Shown here one piece after another: positions 45,537 to 54,467 of a stretch of 64,000 nucleotides of DNA; the first letter of the stretch is position 1, and each line of letters begins with the position of its first letter. The stretch is from Tistlia consotensis USBA 355 (GTDB taxonomy: Bacteria; Pseudomonadota; Alphaproteobacteria; Kiloniellales; DSM-21159). The notes beneath the pieces were generated by a model that did no database searches, had not been told where the DNA came from, and saw nothing but the letters and a program-made list of their open reading frames with translations. The stretch covers positions 1 to 64,000 of the forward strand of contig NZ_FWZX01000005.1 of NCBI RefSeq assembly GCF_900177295.1, in the 5' to 3' direction. Position numbers and translations under genes: made by a program.

Positions 45537-45660
45537 ACGGCCGCCGGGGGTCGGAACCGGCGGCCGTCTTGTCCAGTCTCATTGGGGGGCATGAGAGGCC
45601 GACTGGAAAACCTCGGACAGAGAGGGGAAGTCTCCGTGGAAATAATCTTGAGAGCGATCA
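45537..45660 (-). ncRNA. Putative structured small RNA, copy A
   Basis: Read leftward, the same elements as at 12989-13105 appear. A short hairpin cgga/tccg (45636-45633 with 45617-45614) has a loop with acttcccctc. A ccagtc/gactgg stem (45606-45601 with 45578-45573) has the CU-rich loop cctctcatgcccccc. A strong terminal hairpin follows, acggccgccgg/ccggcggccgt (45537-45547 with 45557-45567). Identical stretches such as ggagacttcccctc and cagtcggcctc link the two copies, while stem bases differ with pairing kept. It lies upstream of ccmA and downstream of the DMT transporter gene on the same strand. The 5' end is estimated. Confidence 0.6.
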
Positions 45661-45772
45661 TGGCCGCCGCGCGCCTCAATCAAGGCAAGATTGTGGCGGC
45701 CCGGACGGCCCCGCCCCCGCCCCCCACCCGCTCCCCGCCCGGTTCCTGGCCCCGCCCCCGGCCGCCCCGGGG

Positions 45773-46702
45773 TCAGCGGCGTCGTGTCGCGGCGTTGGCC
45801 AGCAGGAGGCCCGGAATGACCAGGGCGGCGCCCGCCAGGTGATAGCCGTGCAGCCGCTCGCCGAGCAGCAGCACCGCGAGCCCGGCGTTGTAGAGCGGCA
45901 TCAGGTAGAGCAGCAGCCCGGTCCGCGCCGCGCCGAGGGTCTGCAGGATCAGGCCGTAGACCTGGTAGGCCGCGAAGCCGGCGACGACGGCGAGCAGCAG
46001 CACGAAGCCGACGGTCCTGAGGTCGAGCGTCGGCGGCCCGAGCGTCACGGCCTCCCAGAGGTGGAACGGCAGCAGGACGGCGACGCCGAACAGGCAGATC
46101 GCCGTGAAGCGCGTCATGCCGTCGAGCCGGCTCGGCACGTAGCGCAGCACCACCGAATAGACCGACCAGCCGAGGGTCGCGGCGGCGATCCAGAGGTCGC
46201 CGGCGACGAAGCGCAGGTCGAGCAGCACGCCGGGATCGCCCTTGGCGACCAGCACCAGCATGCCGGCAAAGGCGAGGCCGGCGCCGAGCAGCTGGACCGG
46301 GCGCAGCCGCTCGCCGAAGCAGACGGCGGCCAGCAGCACGATCAGCACCGGCGAGTTGGCGTAGATCAGGCCGATGTTGGTCGCGGTCGTGCTGTGCGCC
46401 CCGATGTAGACGAAGGCGCCGCAGACGCCCATGCCGAGCGCGCCGAGCAGCGTCAGCACCGGCCACTCGGCGCGCAGCACCTCGCGCTGCCGCCAGAGCG
46501 ACGGCCCGGCCAGCGGCAGCATCATCAGGAAGACCAGGAACCAGCGCCAGAAGGCAAGCGCGACCGGCGGGATGAAGTCGGCGGCGGCGCGCGCCACCAG
46601 CATGTTGGTGGCGAAGAGCGCCGGCGCGACCAGCAGCAGGCCCTGGGCGATGCGCTCGCCCTGGGGTCCCCGGGTCAGCTCCCCGGCGAGCAGCCTGCGC
46701 AC
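45773..46702 (-). CDS. EamA/DMT-family transporter
   Basis: The 309-residue inner-membrane protein has ten hydrophobic segments in two EamA repeats. Repeat-start phrases include APALFATNMLVARAAADFIPP and LGWSVYSVVLRYVPS, with FLLLAVVAGFAAYQVYG late in the protein. Such proteins usually export amino acids or other metabolites; the substrate is not predictable. The gene begins 18 bases after the MFS gene ends on the same strand, so the two are likely cotranscribed. Confidence 0.92.
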   Translation of the reverse strand: MRRLLAGELTRGPQGERIAQGLLLVAPALFATNMLVARAAADFIPPVALAFWRWFLVFLMMLPLAGPSLWRQREVLRAEWPVLTLLGALGMGVCGAFVYIGAHSTTATNIGLIYANSPVLIVLLAAVCFGERLRPVQLLGAGLAFAGMLVLVAKGDPGVLLDLRFVAGDLWIAAATLGWSVYSVVLRYVPSRLDGMTRFTAICLFGVAVLLPFHLWEAVTLGPPTLDLRTVGFVLLLAVVAGFAAYQVYGLILQTLGAARTGLLLYLMPLYNAGLAVLLLGERLHGYHLAGAALVIPGLLLANAATRRR

Positions 46703-46720
46703 GCCCGCTGCCCTGCCCGC

Positions 46721-47995
46721 CTAGCCGAGCCGCGCCGAGCCGCGCGGCCGGAACAGGAAGTACCAGGCGAGCGCCAGCGCCTGCAGGCCGAGGAACAGCC
46801 CGAAGGCCATCGAGTAGGCCTGCGGCGGGTAGGCGCCGCCGGCCGAGGGCGCCAGCAGGTCGAGCAGGCCGCCGATCGCGTACTGCACGCCGAACACCGA
46901 GAAGAAGCTGGCGACGTTCATCGCCGTGTTGGCCCGCCCGGCGTAGGCCAGCGGGAAGCTGCGGGCGAGCAGCGGGTAGGCGTAGACCGTGCCGAGATTG
47001 GAGAAGAGGCCGAACAGCGCCCAGGGCCAGAGCGCCTGGACGTCGAGGCGCAGCACGAAGACCGCCTGGATCAGCCCGAAGATCACCAGGCCGCCGACCA
47101 GCAGGCTGCCGAGGCCGATCCCGAGCTTGCGCAGCCGGTCCGCCAGCAGGCCGCCGAACACGAAGCCGGCGGTCAGGGTCAGCGAGTTGACCAGCAGCCG
47201 CTCGGCGATGGCATCCTGGTCGAGCCCGGCGACGTCGCGCAGCCAGGGCCCGGCCCAGAGCGTCTGGATCGACATGGCGGCCGAGATGCCGGTCACGGTC
47301 ATCGGCATGATCGCCCAGTAGACGCGGCTGGCGAAGATCGCCCTGAGGCCGGCGAGCTGGTCGCGCAGGCCGCCCGCCCTCGGCTGGTCGTGGCGCTCGG
47401 GCACGACCAGGAAGATCAGGGCGGCGATGGCCAGGGTCAGCCCGGCGAGGCCGGCGAACAGGCCGCGCCAGTCGGTTAGCGTCAGGGCCGCCTCGACCGG
47501 CGCGGTCGCGGCGACGGCGCCGAGCCCGCCCATGCCGAGCATGCAGCCGTTGAGCAGCGGCCAGCGCTCCTGGGGGAACCACAGCGACACGGCCTTGAAG
47601 GCGGCCATCAGGCAGCCGGCGACACCCAGGCCGATCAGCGCGCGCCCGGCGATCAGAAGGTCGAGGTCCTCGCCCAGCGAGAAGACCAGGGCGCCCGCCG
47701 CGGCGATGACCAGCAGCACCGCCTGGACGCGGCGCGGCCCGAAGCGGTCGAGCAGCACGCCGAGCGGCAGCTGGAAGCAGGCGAAGGCCAGGAAGTAGGC
47801 GGCGGTCAGCAGGCCGAGGTCGCTGGCCGTCAGGTGCAGCTCGCCGGTCAGGCGGCCCGAGATCACGGCGTTCACCGAGCGGAACAGGTAGGAGACGAAA
47901 TAGGCCGCGGCGAAGGGCAGGCAGACGGTCAGCACGACGCGCAGCAGGCCGAGCTGCCGCGACGGACCGACGCCGGCTTCGGAAGACAGGCTCAT
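46721..47995 (-). CDS. Major facilitator superfamily transporter
   Basis: The 424-residue protein has twelve hydrophobic segments. The MFS loop motif between helices 2 and 3 is GVLLDRFGPRRVQ, and a second such loop is GGLLADRLRKLGIG in the C-terminal half. GRALIGLGVAGCLMAAFK resembles the motif-B arginine helix. The ATG at 47993-47995 (MSLSSEAGVGPS) places the first helix about 25 residues in. The substrate is unknown; sequence style is that of nitrate/oxalate-like or sugar-acid permeases. Confidence 0.9.
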   Translation of the reverse strand: MSLSSEAGVGPSRQLGLLRVVLTVCLPFAAAYFVSYLFRSVNAVISGRLTGELHLTASDLGLLTAAYFLAFACFQLPLGVLLDRFGPRRVQAVLLVIAAAGALVFSLGEDLDLLIAGRALIGLGVAGCLMAAFKAVSLWFPQERWPLLNGCMLGMGGLGAVAATAPVEAALTLTDWRGLFAGLAGLTLAIAALIFLVVPERHDQPRAGGLRDQLAGLRAIFASRVYWAIMPMTVTGISAAMSIQTLWAGPWLRDVAGLDQDAIAERLLVNSLTLTAGFVFGGLLADRLRKLGIGLGSLLVGGLVIFGLIQAVFVLRLDVQALWPWALFGLFSNLGTVYAYPLLARSFPLAYAGRANTAMNVASFFSVFGVQYAIGGLLDLLAPSAGGAYPPQAYSMAFGLFLGLQALALAWYFLFRPRGSARLG

Positions 47996-48180
47996 CGACA
48001 GGGAGTCCGCAACTGTCCCTAGGGCTCGCCGCGCCGGGTTGCTCCCGGCTGCCGGCAGGTTCGGCGCGACACTATGGAGACCCGGGGCGCACGGCAAGGC
48101 ATGACAGCCCTGCCGGCGCCGGGGCGGGGGGCCGGCGGAAAACGGTTGCGCTCGGCCGCCACCGCCCTAGCCTCCCCGCC

Positions 48181-49167
48181 ATGACCCTCTCCCGCGCCCT
48201 CTGGTACGGCTCCCCGGGCAGCGCCGAACTGCGCGACAGCGCCCCGGCGGCGGCGCAGGCCGGCACGGCCCTGGTGCGGGCGCGCTGGGGCGCGCTCAGC
48301 CGCGGCACCGAGGCGCTGGTCTTCGCGGGGCGCGTCCCGGCCAGCCAGGCCGGGCGGATGCGCGCGCCCTTCCAGCAGGGCGACTTCCCCTTCCCGGTCA
48401 AGTACGGCTACGTCTCGGTCGGCACGGTCGAGGACGGGCCAGCGGCGCTGCGGGGACGCAGCGTCTTCTGCCTGCACCCGCACGAGGAGCGCTACCGCGT
48501 GCCGGCCGACGCCCTGCTGCCGCTGCCCGAGGGCGTGCCGCCCGAGCGCGCGGTGCTGGCCGCCAACCTGGAGACCGCGGTCAACGCCCTCTGGGACGCC
48601 GCCCCGCGCGTCGGCGACCGCATCGCCGTGGTCGGCGGCGGCCTGCTCGGCTGCCTGGTCGCCTGGCTGTGCGGCCGCCTGCCGGGCGCGCAGGTCACCC
48701 TGGTCGACAGCAATCCGGCGCGCCGCGCCGTCGCCGGCGCGCTCGGCGTCGGCTTCGCCGAACCGGCAGGGGCCGCGGACGCGACCGGCGGCGACTGCGA
48801 CCTGGCCTTCCACTGCTCGGGCAGCCCGGCGGGCGCCGCGACGGCCCTGGCGCTGGCCGGCTTCGAGGCGACCGTGGTCGAGCTGTCCTGGTACGGCGAC
48901 CGCGCGGTGCCGCTGCCGCTCGGCGAGGACTTCCATTCCCGGCGCCTGACTCTGCTGTCCTCGCAGGTCGGCGAGGTCGCGACGGCCCGGCGCGCGCGCC
49001 GCAGCCGGCGCGACCGCCTGACCCTGGCGCTTTCGCTCTTGACCGAGCCGGCGCTGGACCGCCTGTTCTCGCACGAGATCCGCTTCGCCGAGCTGCCGGA
49101 CGCCCTGCCCGGCCTGCTCGGCCCCGACGGCGACGCGCTCTGCGTGCGCATCCGCTACGACGACTGA
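48181..49167 (+). CDS. MDR-type (zinc-family) alcohol dehydrogenase-like protein
   Basis: The 328-residue protein has a GroES-like N-terminal half, with WGALSRGTEALVFAGRVP, and a Rossmann NAD(P) half with VVGGGLLGCLVAWL. Structural zinc cysteines are absent and the catalytic Cys is not evident, so it may be a zinc-independent reductase or dehydrogenase. It heads a tight rightward cluster with a PTPS-like protein, a glycosyltransferase and a methyltransferase. It is therefore expected to reduce or oxidise an intermediate of that pathway. No ribosome-binding site is obvious. Confidence 0.85.
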   Translation: MTLSRALWYGSPGSAELRDSAPAAAQAGTALVRARWGALSRGTEALVFAGRVPASQAGRMRAPFQQGDFPFPVKYGYVSVGTVEDGPAALRGRSVFCLHPHEERYRVPADALLPLPEGVPPERAVLAANLETAVNALWDAAPRVGDRIAVVGGGLLGCLVAWLCGRLPGAQVTLVDSNPARRAVAGALGVGFAEPAGAADATGGDCDLAFHCSGSPAGAATALALAGFEATVVELSWYGDRAVPLPLGEDFHSRRLTLLSSQVGEVATARRARRSRRDRLTLALSLLTEPALDRLFSHEIRFAELPDALPGLLGPDGDALCVRIRYDD

Positions 49168-49182
49168 AGGAGCCCGACGCCG

Positions 49183-49587
49183 GTGTTCTCGCTGACCGTT
49201 CGCGACCACGTCATGATCGCCCACAGCTTCGAGGGCGCGATCTTCGGCCCGGCCCAGGCCCTGCACGGCGCGACCTACGTGGTCGACGCCGAGTTCCGCC
49301 GCGCCGAGCTCGACGCCGACGGCCTGGTCGTCGACATCGGCAAGGCCGCCGAGGCCCTGAAGGCCGTGCTCGCCGAGATCAACTACCGCAACCTCGATGC
49401 GCTCGAGGCCTTCCGCGGACGCAACACCACCACCGAGTTCCTGGCGAACTGGGTCTGGCGGCAGCTCGCCGCGCGCATCGCGGAGGGCGGCCTCGGGCCC
49501 GCCGCCACCGGCCTGACCGGCCTCAAGGTGACGCTCGCCGAATCCCACGTCGCCTGGGCCGCCTACGAGGCGGCGCTGCCGGCATGA
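49183..49587 (+). CDS. 6-pyruvoyl/6-carboxy-tetrahydropterin synthase-like protein with altered active site
   Basis: The 134-residue protein has the T-fold of PTPS/QueD: a first His in VMIAHSFEG (His14), LHGATYVV (His28), [15 protein letters not shown], the [12 protein letters not shown] block matching the family NPTxE helix, and a late Glu in LAESHVAW (Glu120). The second His of the usual HGH zinc motif is Ala30. The catalytic Cys a few residues before it is absent. The DH of the LDHxxL motif is Asn67-Tyr68. It may bind a pterin but use other chemistry. The start is a GTG after a gaaggag ribosome-binding site. Its stop overlaps the glycosyltransferase start. Confidence 0.85.
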   Translation: MFSLTVRDHVMIAHSFEGAIFGPAQALHGATYVVDAEFRRAELDADGLVVDIGKAAEALKAVLAEINYRNLDALEAFRGRNTTTEFLANWVWRQLAARIAEGGLGPAATGLTGLKVTLAESHVAWAAYEAALPA

Positions 49588-50690
49588 GCCGGTCCGGGCC
49601 GGCCGAGACCGAGGGGATGCCCCTGGCCTTCGCCGTGCCGGGGCGCCTGGGCACGCTGACCGGCGGCTTCCTCTACGACCGGTGGATCGTCGAGGGCCTG
49701 CGCCGGCGCGGCCGGGCCGTCGAGCTCGTCGAGCTGCCGGACGGCTTCCCCTTCCCGTCGGAGCCTCGGCGCGCCGAGGCCGAGGCGCGCCTCGCGACCC
49801 TGCCCGACGGCCGCCCCCTGGTCGTCGACGGCCTCGCCGCCGGGGTGCTGCCGGAGGCGATGGCGGCGCTGGGCGGGCGCCTGCCGCTGACCCTGCTGGT
49901 CCATCATCCCCTGGCGGCGGAGAGCGGACTGGCGCCGGAGCAGGTCCGCGCCCTGCGCGACAGCGAGCGCAGCGCCCTGACCGCGGCCCAGCGGGTCGTC
50001 ACGACCTCCGGTGCGACCGCGGAGACGCTCGGCCGTGACTACGCCGTGCCCGCCGAGCGGCTGCGGGTGGTGCCGCCGGGCACCACCCCGGCGCCGCTGG
50101 CGCTCGGCGGCGACGGCCGCTGCCCGCACCTGCTCTGCGTCGGCTCGCTGATCCCGCGCAAGGGCCAGGACCTGCTGATCGAGGCCCTGGCGCCGCTCGC
50201 CGGGCTGCCCTGGCGGCTGACCCTGGCGGGCGCCGCCCGCGACCCCGGCTTCGCGGCCGGCGTGGAAGCCCGGGCGACCGCCCTCGGGCTCGCCGGGCGG
50301 GTCGCGTTCCCCGGCGAGCTCGAGCCCGGCGCGCTCGCCGGGCTCTACGCCTCGGCCGACCTCTACCTGCAGCCCTCCCGGCTCGAGGGCTACGGCATGG
50401 CGATCGCCGAGGCCCTGGCGCGCGGCCTGCCGGTGCTGTGCAGCGCGCGCGCGGCGATCGTCGGCGAGCTGCCGCCCGACAGCGTCGCAACGGTGCCGGC
50501 CGGCGAGCGCGAGCCCTTGACCGCGCGCCTCGCCGACCTGCTGGAAAGCCGGTCGCAGCGCCGCTCGCTGGCCGCGGCGGCACGGCGCGCCCGCGACCTG
50601 CTGCCGGACTGGCCGGCCGCCGCCGAGCGCTTCGAGAGCGCGCTCGCGGCACCCCCCGAGGTCGCCGCGCGCCTCCTCCGCCATGGGTGA
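49584..50690 (+). CDS. Glycosyltransferase family 4 protein (GT-B)
   Basis: The 368-residue cytoplasmic glycosyltransferase has the GT4 donor-site phrases [20 protein letters not shown] (about residues 188-207) and [24 protein letters not shown] near 265-290. The first includes the ExxxxxxE-style acidic helix region. The N-terminal acceptor domain is short. Start and stop overlap both neighbours, which argues that it glycosylates the product of the PTPS-like branch. The sugar donor and acceptor are unknown. Confidence 0.9.
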   Translation: MSRSGPAETEGMPLAFAVPGRLGTLTGGFLYDRWIVEGLRRRGRAVELVELPDGFPFPSEPRRAEAEARLATLPDGRPLVVDGLAAGVLPEAMAALGGRLPLTLLVHHPLAAESGLAPEQVRALRDSERSALTAAQRVVTTSGATAETLGRDYAVPAERLRVVPPGTTPAPLALGGDGRCPHLLCVGSLIPRKGQDLLIEALAPLAGLPWRLTLAGAARDPGFAAGVEARATALGLAGRVAFPGELEPGALAGLYASADLYLQPSRLEGYGMAIAEALARGLPVLCSARAAIVGELPPDSVATVPAGEREPLTARLADLLESRSQRRSLAAAARRARDLLPDWPAAAERFESALAAPPEVAARLLRHG

Positions 50691-51471
50691 CTTCAGCGCA
50701 GACTGGCTGTCGCTGCGCGAGCCGGTCGACGCGCGCAGCCGGGATCGCGGCCTCAGGCGCCTGCTCGCGACCTGGGTGCCCGAGCGCGGCGGGCTCCGGG
50801 TGCTCGACCTCGGCTGCGGCAGCGGCGCCAACCTGCGCGCCCTCGCCCCCTCCCTCGGTATCGGCCAGCGCTGGACCGCCTTCGACCACGACGCCGCCCT
50901 GCTCGAACGCCTGCCGCGGCGGGCCTCCGGCGAGGGCTGGTCCGCCGAGGTCGCGACGCAGCTCGGCGAGCTCGACGGCTTCGACTGGCCGAGCGCCGAC
51001 CTGGTCACCGCCTCGGCGCTGCTCGACCTGGTCTCCGAGCGCTGGCTGGAACGGCTGATCCGCCGGCACGCCGGCGCCGCCTTCCACTTCGCCCTCAGCG
51101 TCGACGGCCGCATCGACCTCGCCCCCCGGCACGCGGCCGACGGCCCGGTGTTCGAGACCTTCGTCCGCGACCTGCAGCGCCCGAAGGGCCTGGGCCCGGC
51201 CCTCGGTCCCACCGCCCCGGCGGTCGCCGAGCGGGTGCTGCGCGAGGCCGGCCTGCAGGTCGCCGGCGCCGCCAGCGACTGGATCCTCGACCCCGAGGAC
51301 GGCGCCCTGGTCGAGGCTTGGCTGCGCGGCGTCGCGGCCGCGGACCTGGTTCGCGAAGAAGTCGAGGAAACGGCTTTAAAGGATTGGCTCGACAGCCATC
51401 TTGGCGATCTGAGGGACGGCCGCCTGCGGCTGCGCGTCGGGCACCGGGACCTGCTCGCCCTGCCGCTGTGA
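50683..51471 (+). CDS. SAM-dependent methyltransferase of the pterin-like cluster
   Basis: The 262-residue protein has motif I VLDLGCGSGANLRALAP near residues 40-56. The acidic residues of strand 2 are in WTAFDHDAALLERLP, and motif III-like VTASALLDLVSERWLERLI follows. It overlaps the glycosyltransferase gene by 8 bases and is the last gene of the rightward cluster. The substrate is unknown. Confidence 0.87.
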   Translation: MGDFSADWLSLREPVDARSRDRGLRRLLATWVPERGGLRVLDLGCGSGANLRALAPSLGIGQRWTAFDHDAALLERLPRRASGEGWSAEVATQLGELDGFDWPSADLVTASALLDLVSERWLERLIRRHAGAAFHFALSVDGRIDLAPRHAADGPVFETFVRDLQRPKGLGPALGPTAPAVAERVLREAGLQVAGAASDWILDPEDGALVEAWLRGVAAADLVREEVEETALKDWLDSHLGDLRDGRLRLRVGHRDLLALPL

Positions 51472-51505
51472 CGGCGGCCGCCCGATGGCCGCGTGGGCGC
51501 CCGGC

Positions 51506-52189
51506 CTATCCCTGCGCGGCCAGGTCGAAGTCGAACAGCACGTCCGGACCCATCCGCCAGCAGCGGCAGGGCGCACGCCAGGCCTCGGCCATCCGGCCGG
51601 CCGGCGGCAGGCCGAGGCCGCGCTTGCCGCCGCCCAGCAGCAGGGGCGCGACGCAGAGCTGCAGGCGGTCGAGCTGGCCGGCGGCGAGGAAGCGCGAGAC
51701 CGTCACGCCGCCGCCCTCGACGAAGATCCGCGCGAGCCCGCGCGCGGCCAGCTGCTCGACCAGGTCGGCCAGCGACAGGGTCCCCTCCCGCTCGGCGACG
51801 GTCAGCCGCTCGGCCAGCCCCGGCGCCCGGCCTGGCGCCAGGCTGGCCTGCAGGGTCGGCGCGGCGCCGTCCTGGAACAGGCGGTGGCCGGGCTCCAGGG
51901 CGCCGCGCGGATCGATGACGACCCGCACCGGATTCCGCCCCGGCACGCGCCGCACGGTCAGCTGCGGATCGTCGGCCGCGACCGTGCCGGCCCCGACGAC
52001 CACCGCGTCGGCCAGGGCGCGCAGGCGGTGCAGATGGTCCAGGTTCTCGGCGCCGTTGATCACGTCGCCCCGGCCGCCCGCCGTGCCGATGAAGCCGTCC
52101 AGGCTCTGGCCCAGGTGGCCGAGCCGCCAGGCGGGCCGCAGCAGCGGCTCGTAGAGGCCCTCGTCGGCCGGCGGCAGAAGGTCGGTCAT
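51506..52189 (-). CDS. RibD C-terminal-domain reductase (dihydrofolate reductase-like)
   Basis: The 227-residue protein has the RibD-C/DHFR-like fold: RLGHLGQSLDGFIGTAGG with the following GAENLDHLHRLRALADAVVVGAGTV, and late FVEGGGVTVSRFL and the PLLLGGGKRGL loop. Such reductases use NADPH to reduce the ribosyl group of pyrimidine precursors or a pterin. It converges on the methyltransferase gene, 34 bases apart, and belongs functionally with the PTPS-like cluster. The ATG at 52187-52189 is chosen as the first in a good position. Confidence 0.9.
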   Translation of the reverse strand: MTDLLPPADEGLYEPLLRPAWRLGHLGQSLDGFIGTAGGRGDVINGAENLDHLHRLRALADAVVVGAGTVAADDPQLTVRRVPGRNPVRVVIDPRGALEPGHRLFQDGAAPTLQASLAPGRAPGLAERLTVAEREGTLSLADLVEQLAARGLARIFVEGGGVTVSRFLAAGQLDRLQLCVAPLLLGGGKRGLGLPPAGRMAEAWRAPCRCWRMGPDVLFDFDLAAQG

Positions 52190-52221
52190 GGCCCTTAATA
52201 GCCGCGCCGGCCCCGGGCGGG

Positions 52222-52830
52222 CTACTGGCGGATCGCCTCGACCTCGATGATCACCTCGACCTCGTCGCCGACCAGGCCGTCGGCGACGCCGTAAGTCATG
52301 CCGAAGTCGCTGCGCTTGAAGCGCGTGCGCGCCGAGATGCCGGTCACGTAGCTGTTGCCGAAGGGATAGGCGCCGGTCTTGTTCCAGGTGACCTCGAGCG
52401 TCACCGGACGGGTCACGCCGCGCAGCGTCAGGTCGCCGGTCACCAGGCCGGTGCGCGCGCCGGTCGGCTCGGCCGAGGTCATCACGAAGCGGATGTCCGG
52501 GTGCGCCTCGGCGGCCAGGAAGTCCCCGCTGCGCAGGTGGCCGTCGCGGTCCCGGTGGCGGGTGTCGACGCTGGCCGCGGCGATCGTCACCTCGAGGTCC
52601 GAGAGGCTCGGCGCCGCCTCGTCGAAGAGGTAGCTGCCCGTCACCCCGGTGAAGCGGCCGAGCACCTTCTCGTAGCCGATGTGCGAGACCAGGAAGGCGA
52701 CCACGGCGTGATCCGGGTCGGTGACGTAGCGCGCCGGCTCGGCGCGCGCCGCGGCGGGCGGCAGCAGGCCGAGGCAGAGCGACAGGAGGACCGCGAAGAA
52801 GGCGGCGGCGACGCGTCTCTCGAGGGTCAT
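52222..52830 (-). CDS. YceI-family periplasmic lipid-binding-like protein
   Basis: The 202-residue precursor has a signal peptide (RRVAAAFFAVLLSLCLGLL, cleaved near AARA). Its YceI barrel phrases include AVVAFLVSHIGYEKVLGRFTG, DTRHRDRDGHLRSGDFL and GDLTLRGVTRPVTLEVTW. YceI proteins bind isoprenoid or other lipids in the periplasm. Its ATG overlaps the end of the CDP-alcohol phosphatidyltransferase gene. It may handle a lipid product of that enzyme, which is inference. Confidence 0.93.
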   Translation of the reverse strand: MTLERRVAAAFFAVLLSLCLGLLPPAAARAEPARYVTDPDHAVVAFLVSHIGYEKVLGRFTGVTGSYLFDEAAPSLSDLEVTIAAASVDTRHRDRDGHLRSGDFLAAEAHPDIRFVMTSAEPTGARTGLVTGDLTLRGVTRPVTLEVTWNKTGAYPFGNSYVTGISARTRFKRSDFGMTYGVADGLVGDEVEVIIEVEAIRQ

Positions 52831-53621
52831 GTCTCGTCTCCCGCAGCAGCACGGCGCCGGAGCGCCCGGACGTCGCGGAGGAAGGAGCCGGCCAGCAGCG
52901 CCAGGGCCAGGGCGGCCGCCGATCCGGCCAATGGTCCGGGCAGGTCCGGCACCAGGCTCGCGACCAGCACCGCGGCCATGATCGCGTAGGCGGCCTTGCG
53001 GCTCCAGCGCGGCGCCAGCGGCCCGCGCAGCCAGGACCAGCGCCAGCCGGCGGCGACGAAGAGGTAGCGCAGGGCGCCGGCGAGCAGCACCCAGGGACCG
53101 AGCCGGCCCTGGTCGACCGCCAGCGCGGCGATCACCGCCAGAAAGAAGGCGTCGCACTCCATGTCGAAGCGGGCGCCGAAGGCGGTGGCCCAGCCGCCGC
53201 GCCGCGCCGCCCAGCCGTCACAGGCGTCGAGCAGCAGGGCGAAGGCGGCGACCGCGGCGGGCAGCGCGTCGAGCGGCGTGGCCAGGTCCTGGCCGATCAG
53301 CGCGGCCAGCCAGCAGGCCGCGATGCCGCGCAGCAGGGTGATGCCGTTGGCCGGGCCGAAGCGCGCCAGCGGCAGGTGGCCCGGCAGGCCGAGCAGGACC
53401 AGCAGGCAGAGGCAGCCGTAGAGCAGCAGCGCCCGGCCCGCGGCCGCCGGCGGCAGGTCGAGGGCCAGGCTCGACCAGAACCCGAGCAGGGTCAGCAGCA
53501 GGCCGCCGGTGATCAGGGACAGCAGGCCGCTGGCCAGCAGGCTGCGCCGCGCCCCGGCCGGCACCGGCGGCGTCGGGGCCTGACCGGCCGCGGCCGGGCT
53601 GCTATAGCTGTGCTCTGTCAT
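52827..53621 (-). CDS. CDP-alcohol phosphatidyltransferase family protein
   Basis: The 264-residue inner-membrane protein carries a perfect CDP-alcohol phosphotransferase motif, D-x2-DG-x2-AR-x8-G-x3-D-x3-D. It is seen as LLDACDGWAARRGG continuing to FGARFDMECD. Six or more hydrophobic segments surround it. It would transfer a phosphoalcohol from a CDP-alcohol to an acceptor alcohol. The location beside pterin- and sugar-modifying enzymes hints at an unusual head group. It is divergent from the creatininase-family gene, with a tiny shared promoter containing gctatagc. Confidence 0.92.
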   Translation of the reverse strand: MTEHSYSSPAAAGQAPTPPVPAGARRSLLASGLLSLITGGLLLTLLGFWSSLALDLPPAAAGRALLLYGCLCLLVLLGLPGHLPLARFGPANGITLLRGIAACWLAALIGQDLATPLDALPAAVAAFALLLDACDGWAARRGGWATAFGARFDMECDAFFLAVIAALAVDQGRLGPWVLLAGALRYLFVAAGWRWSWLRGPLAPRWSRKAAYAIMAAVLVASLVPDLPGPLAGSAAALALALLAGSFLRDVRALRRRAAAGDET

Positions 53622-53642
53622 CGACCTGTCGGAAACGCCCCC

Positions 53643-54467
53643 TTGACCACGCCCCCCGCGATCGCCCGCACCTTCGCCGACCTGACCTGGCCCGAGGTGG
53701 CGGCGCTCGACCCGGAACGGACGGTGCTGGTCCTGCCGGTCTCGGCGACCGAGCAGCACGGCCCGCACCTGCCGCTCTCGGTCGACGCCGAGATCAACCG
53801 CGGCATCGTCCGCCAGGCCATGGAGATAATGCCGCCGGAGCTGACGGCAAGCTTCCTGCCCGAGCTGGTCTACGGCCGCTCCGAGGAGCACCAGGGCTTC
53901 CCGGGCACCCTGACCATCGAGCCTGGGCGCCTCGCCCACGTCTGGCACGACATCGGCCGCTCGCTGGCGCGTGCCGGCCTGCGCAAGCTGGTGATCTTCA
54001 ACAGCCACGGCGGCCAGCCGCAGGTCGTCGACTTCGCCGCGCGCCGGCTGCGCATCGAGCGCGGCCTGCTGGTCGTCCAGGCCGACTGGTGGCGCCTGGC
54101 GCCGCCGGCGCAGGTGCTGCCGGCCGGCAGCCTGCCCGAGACGGAGCTGCGCCACGGCATCCACGGCGGCGCGGTCGAGACCTCGATGATGCTGCACCTG
54201 CGCCCGGACCTGGTGCGCCGGGAGCGCTTCGCCGACTTCCGCCCGGCCAGCGCCGACTGGGCCGAGACCTACCGCCACCTCAACGCCGTCGGTCCGACGC
54301 CCTTCGCCTGGATGACCCAGGACCTGCACGAGACCGGCGCCTGCGGCGACCCGCGCCTCGCGTCGGCCGACCTCGGCGAGCGCCTGGTCGCGGCCGCCGC
54401 CGAGGCCCTGGTCAGGCTAGTGCAGGAGACCGCGGATTTTCCGCTGTCGAATCTGAGACAACGCTGA
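53643..54467 (+). CDS. Creatininase-family amidohydrolase
   Basis: The protein of about 274 residues has the metal-binding phrases VSATEQHGPHLPLSVD (Glu, His and Asp ligands) and FNSHGGQPQVVDFAARRL, plus HGGAVETSMMLHLRPDLV with the further Glu. The family includes creatininase, FAPy deformylase (ArfB) and the mycofactocin peptidase MftE. ArfB acts on an early deazaflavin/riboflavin intermediate, so a role in pterin or flavin-related metabolism fits the neighbours. The TTG at 53643 (MTTPPAIART) is preferred; a GTG at 53610 is the alternative. Its last 56 bases overlap the convergent opgH. Confidence 0.88.
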   Translation: MTTPPAIARTFADLTWPEVAALDPERTVLVLPVSATEQHGPHLPLSVDAEINRGIVRQAMEIMPPELTASFLPELVYGRSEEHQGFPGTLTIEPGRLAHVWHDIGRSLARAGLRKLVIFNSHGGQPQVVDFAARRLRIERGLLVVQADWWRLAPPAQVLPAGSLPETELRHGIHGGAVETSMMLHLRPDLVRRERFADFRPASADWAETYRHLNAVGPTPFAWMTQDLHETGACGDPRLASADLGERLVAAAAEALVRLVQETADFPLSNLRQR

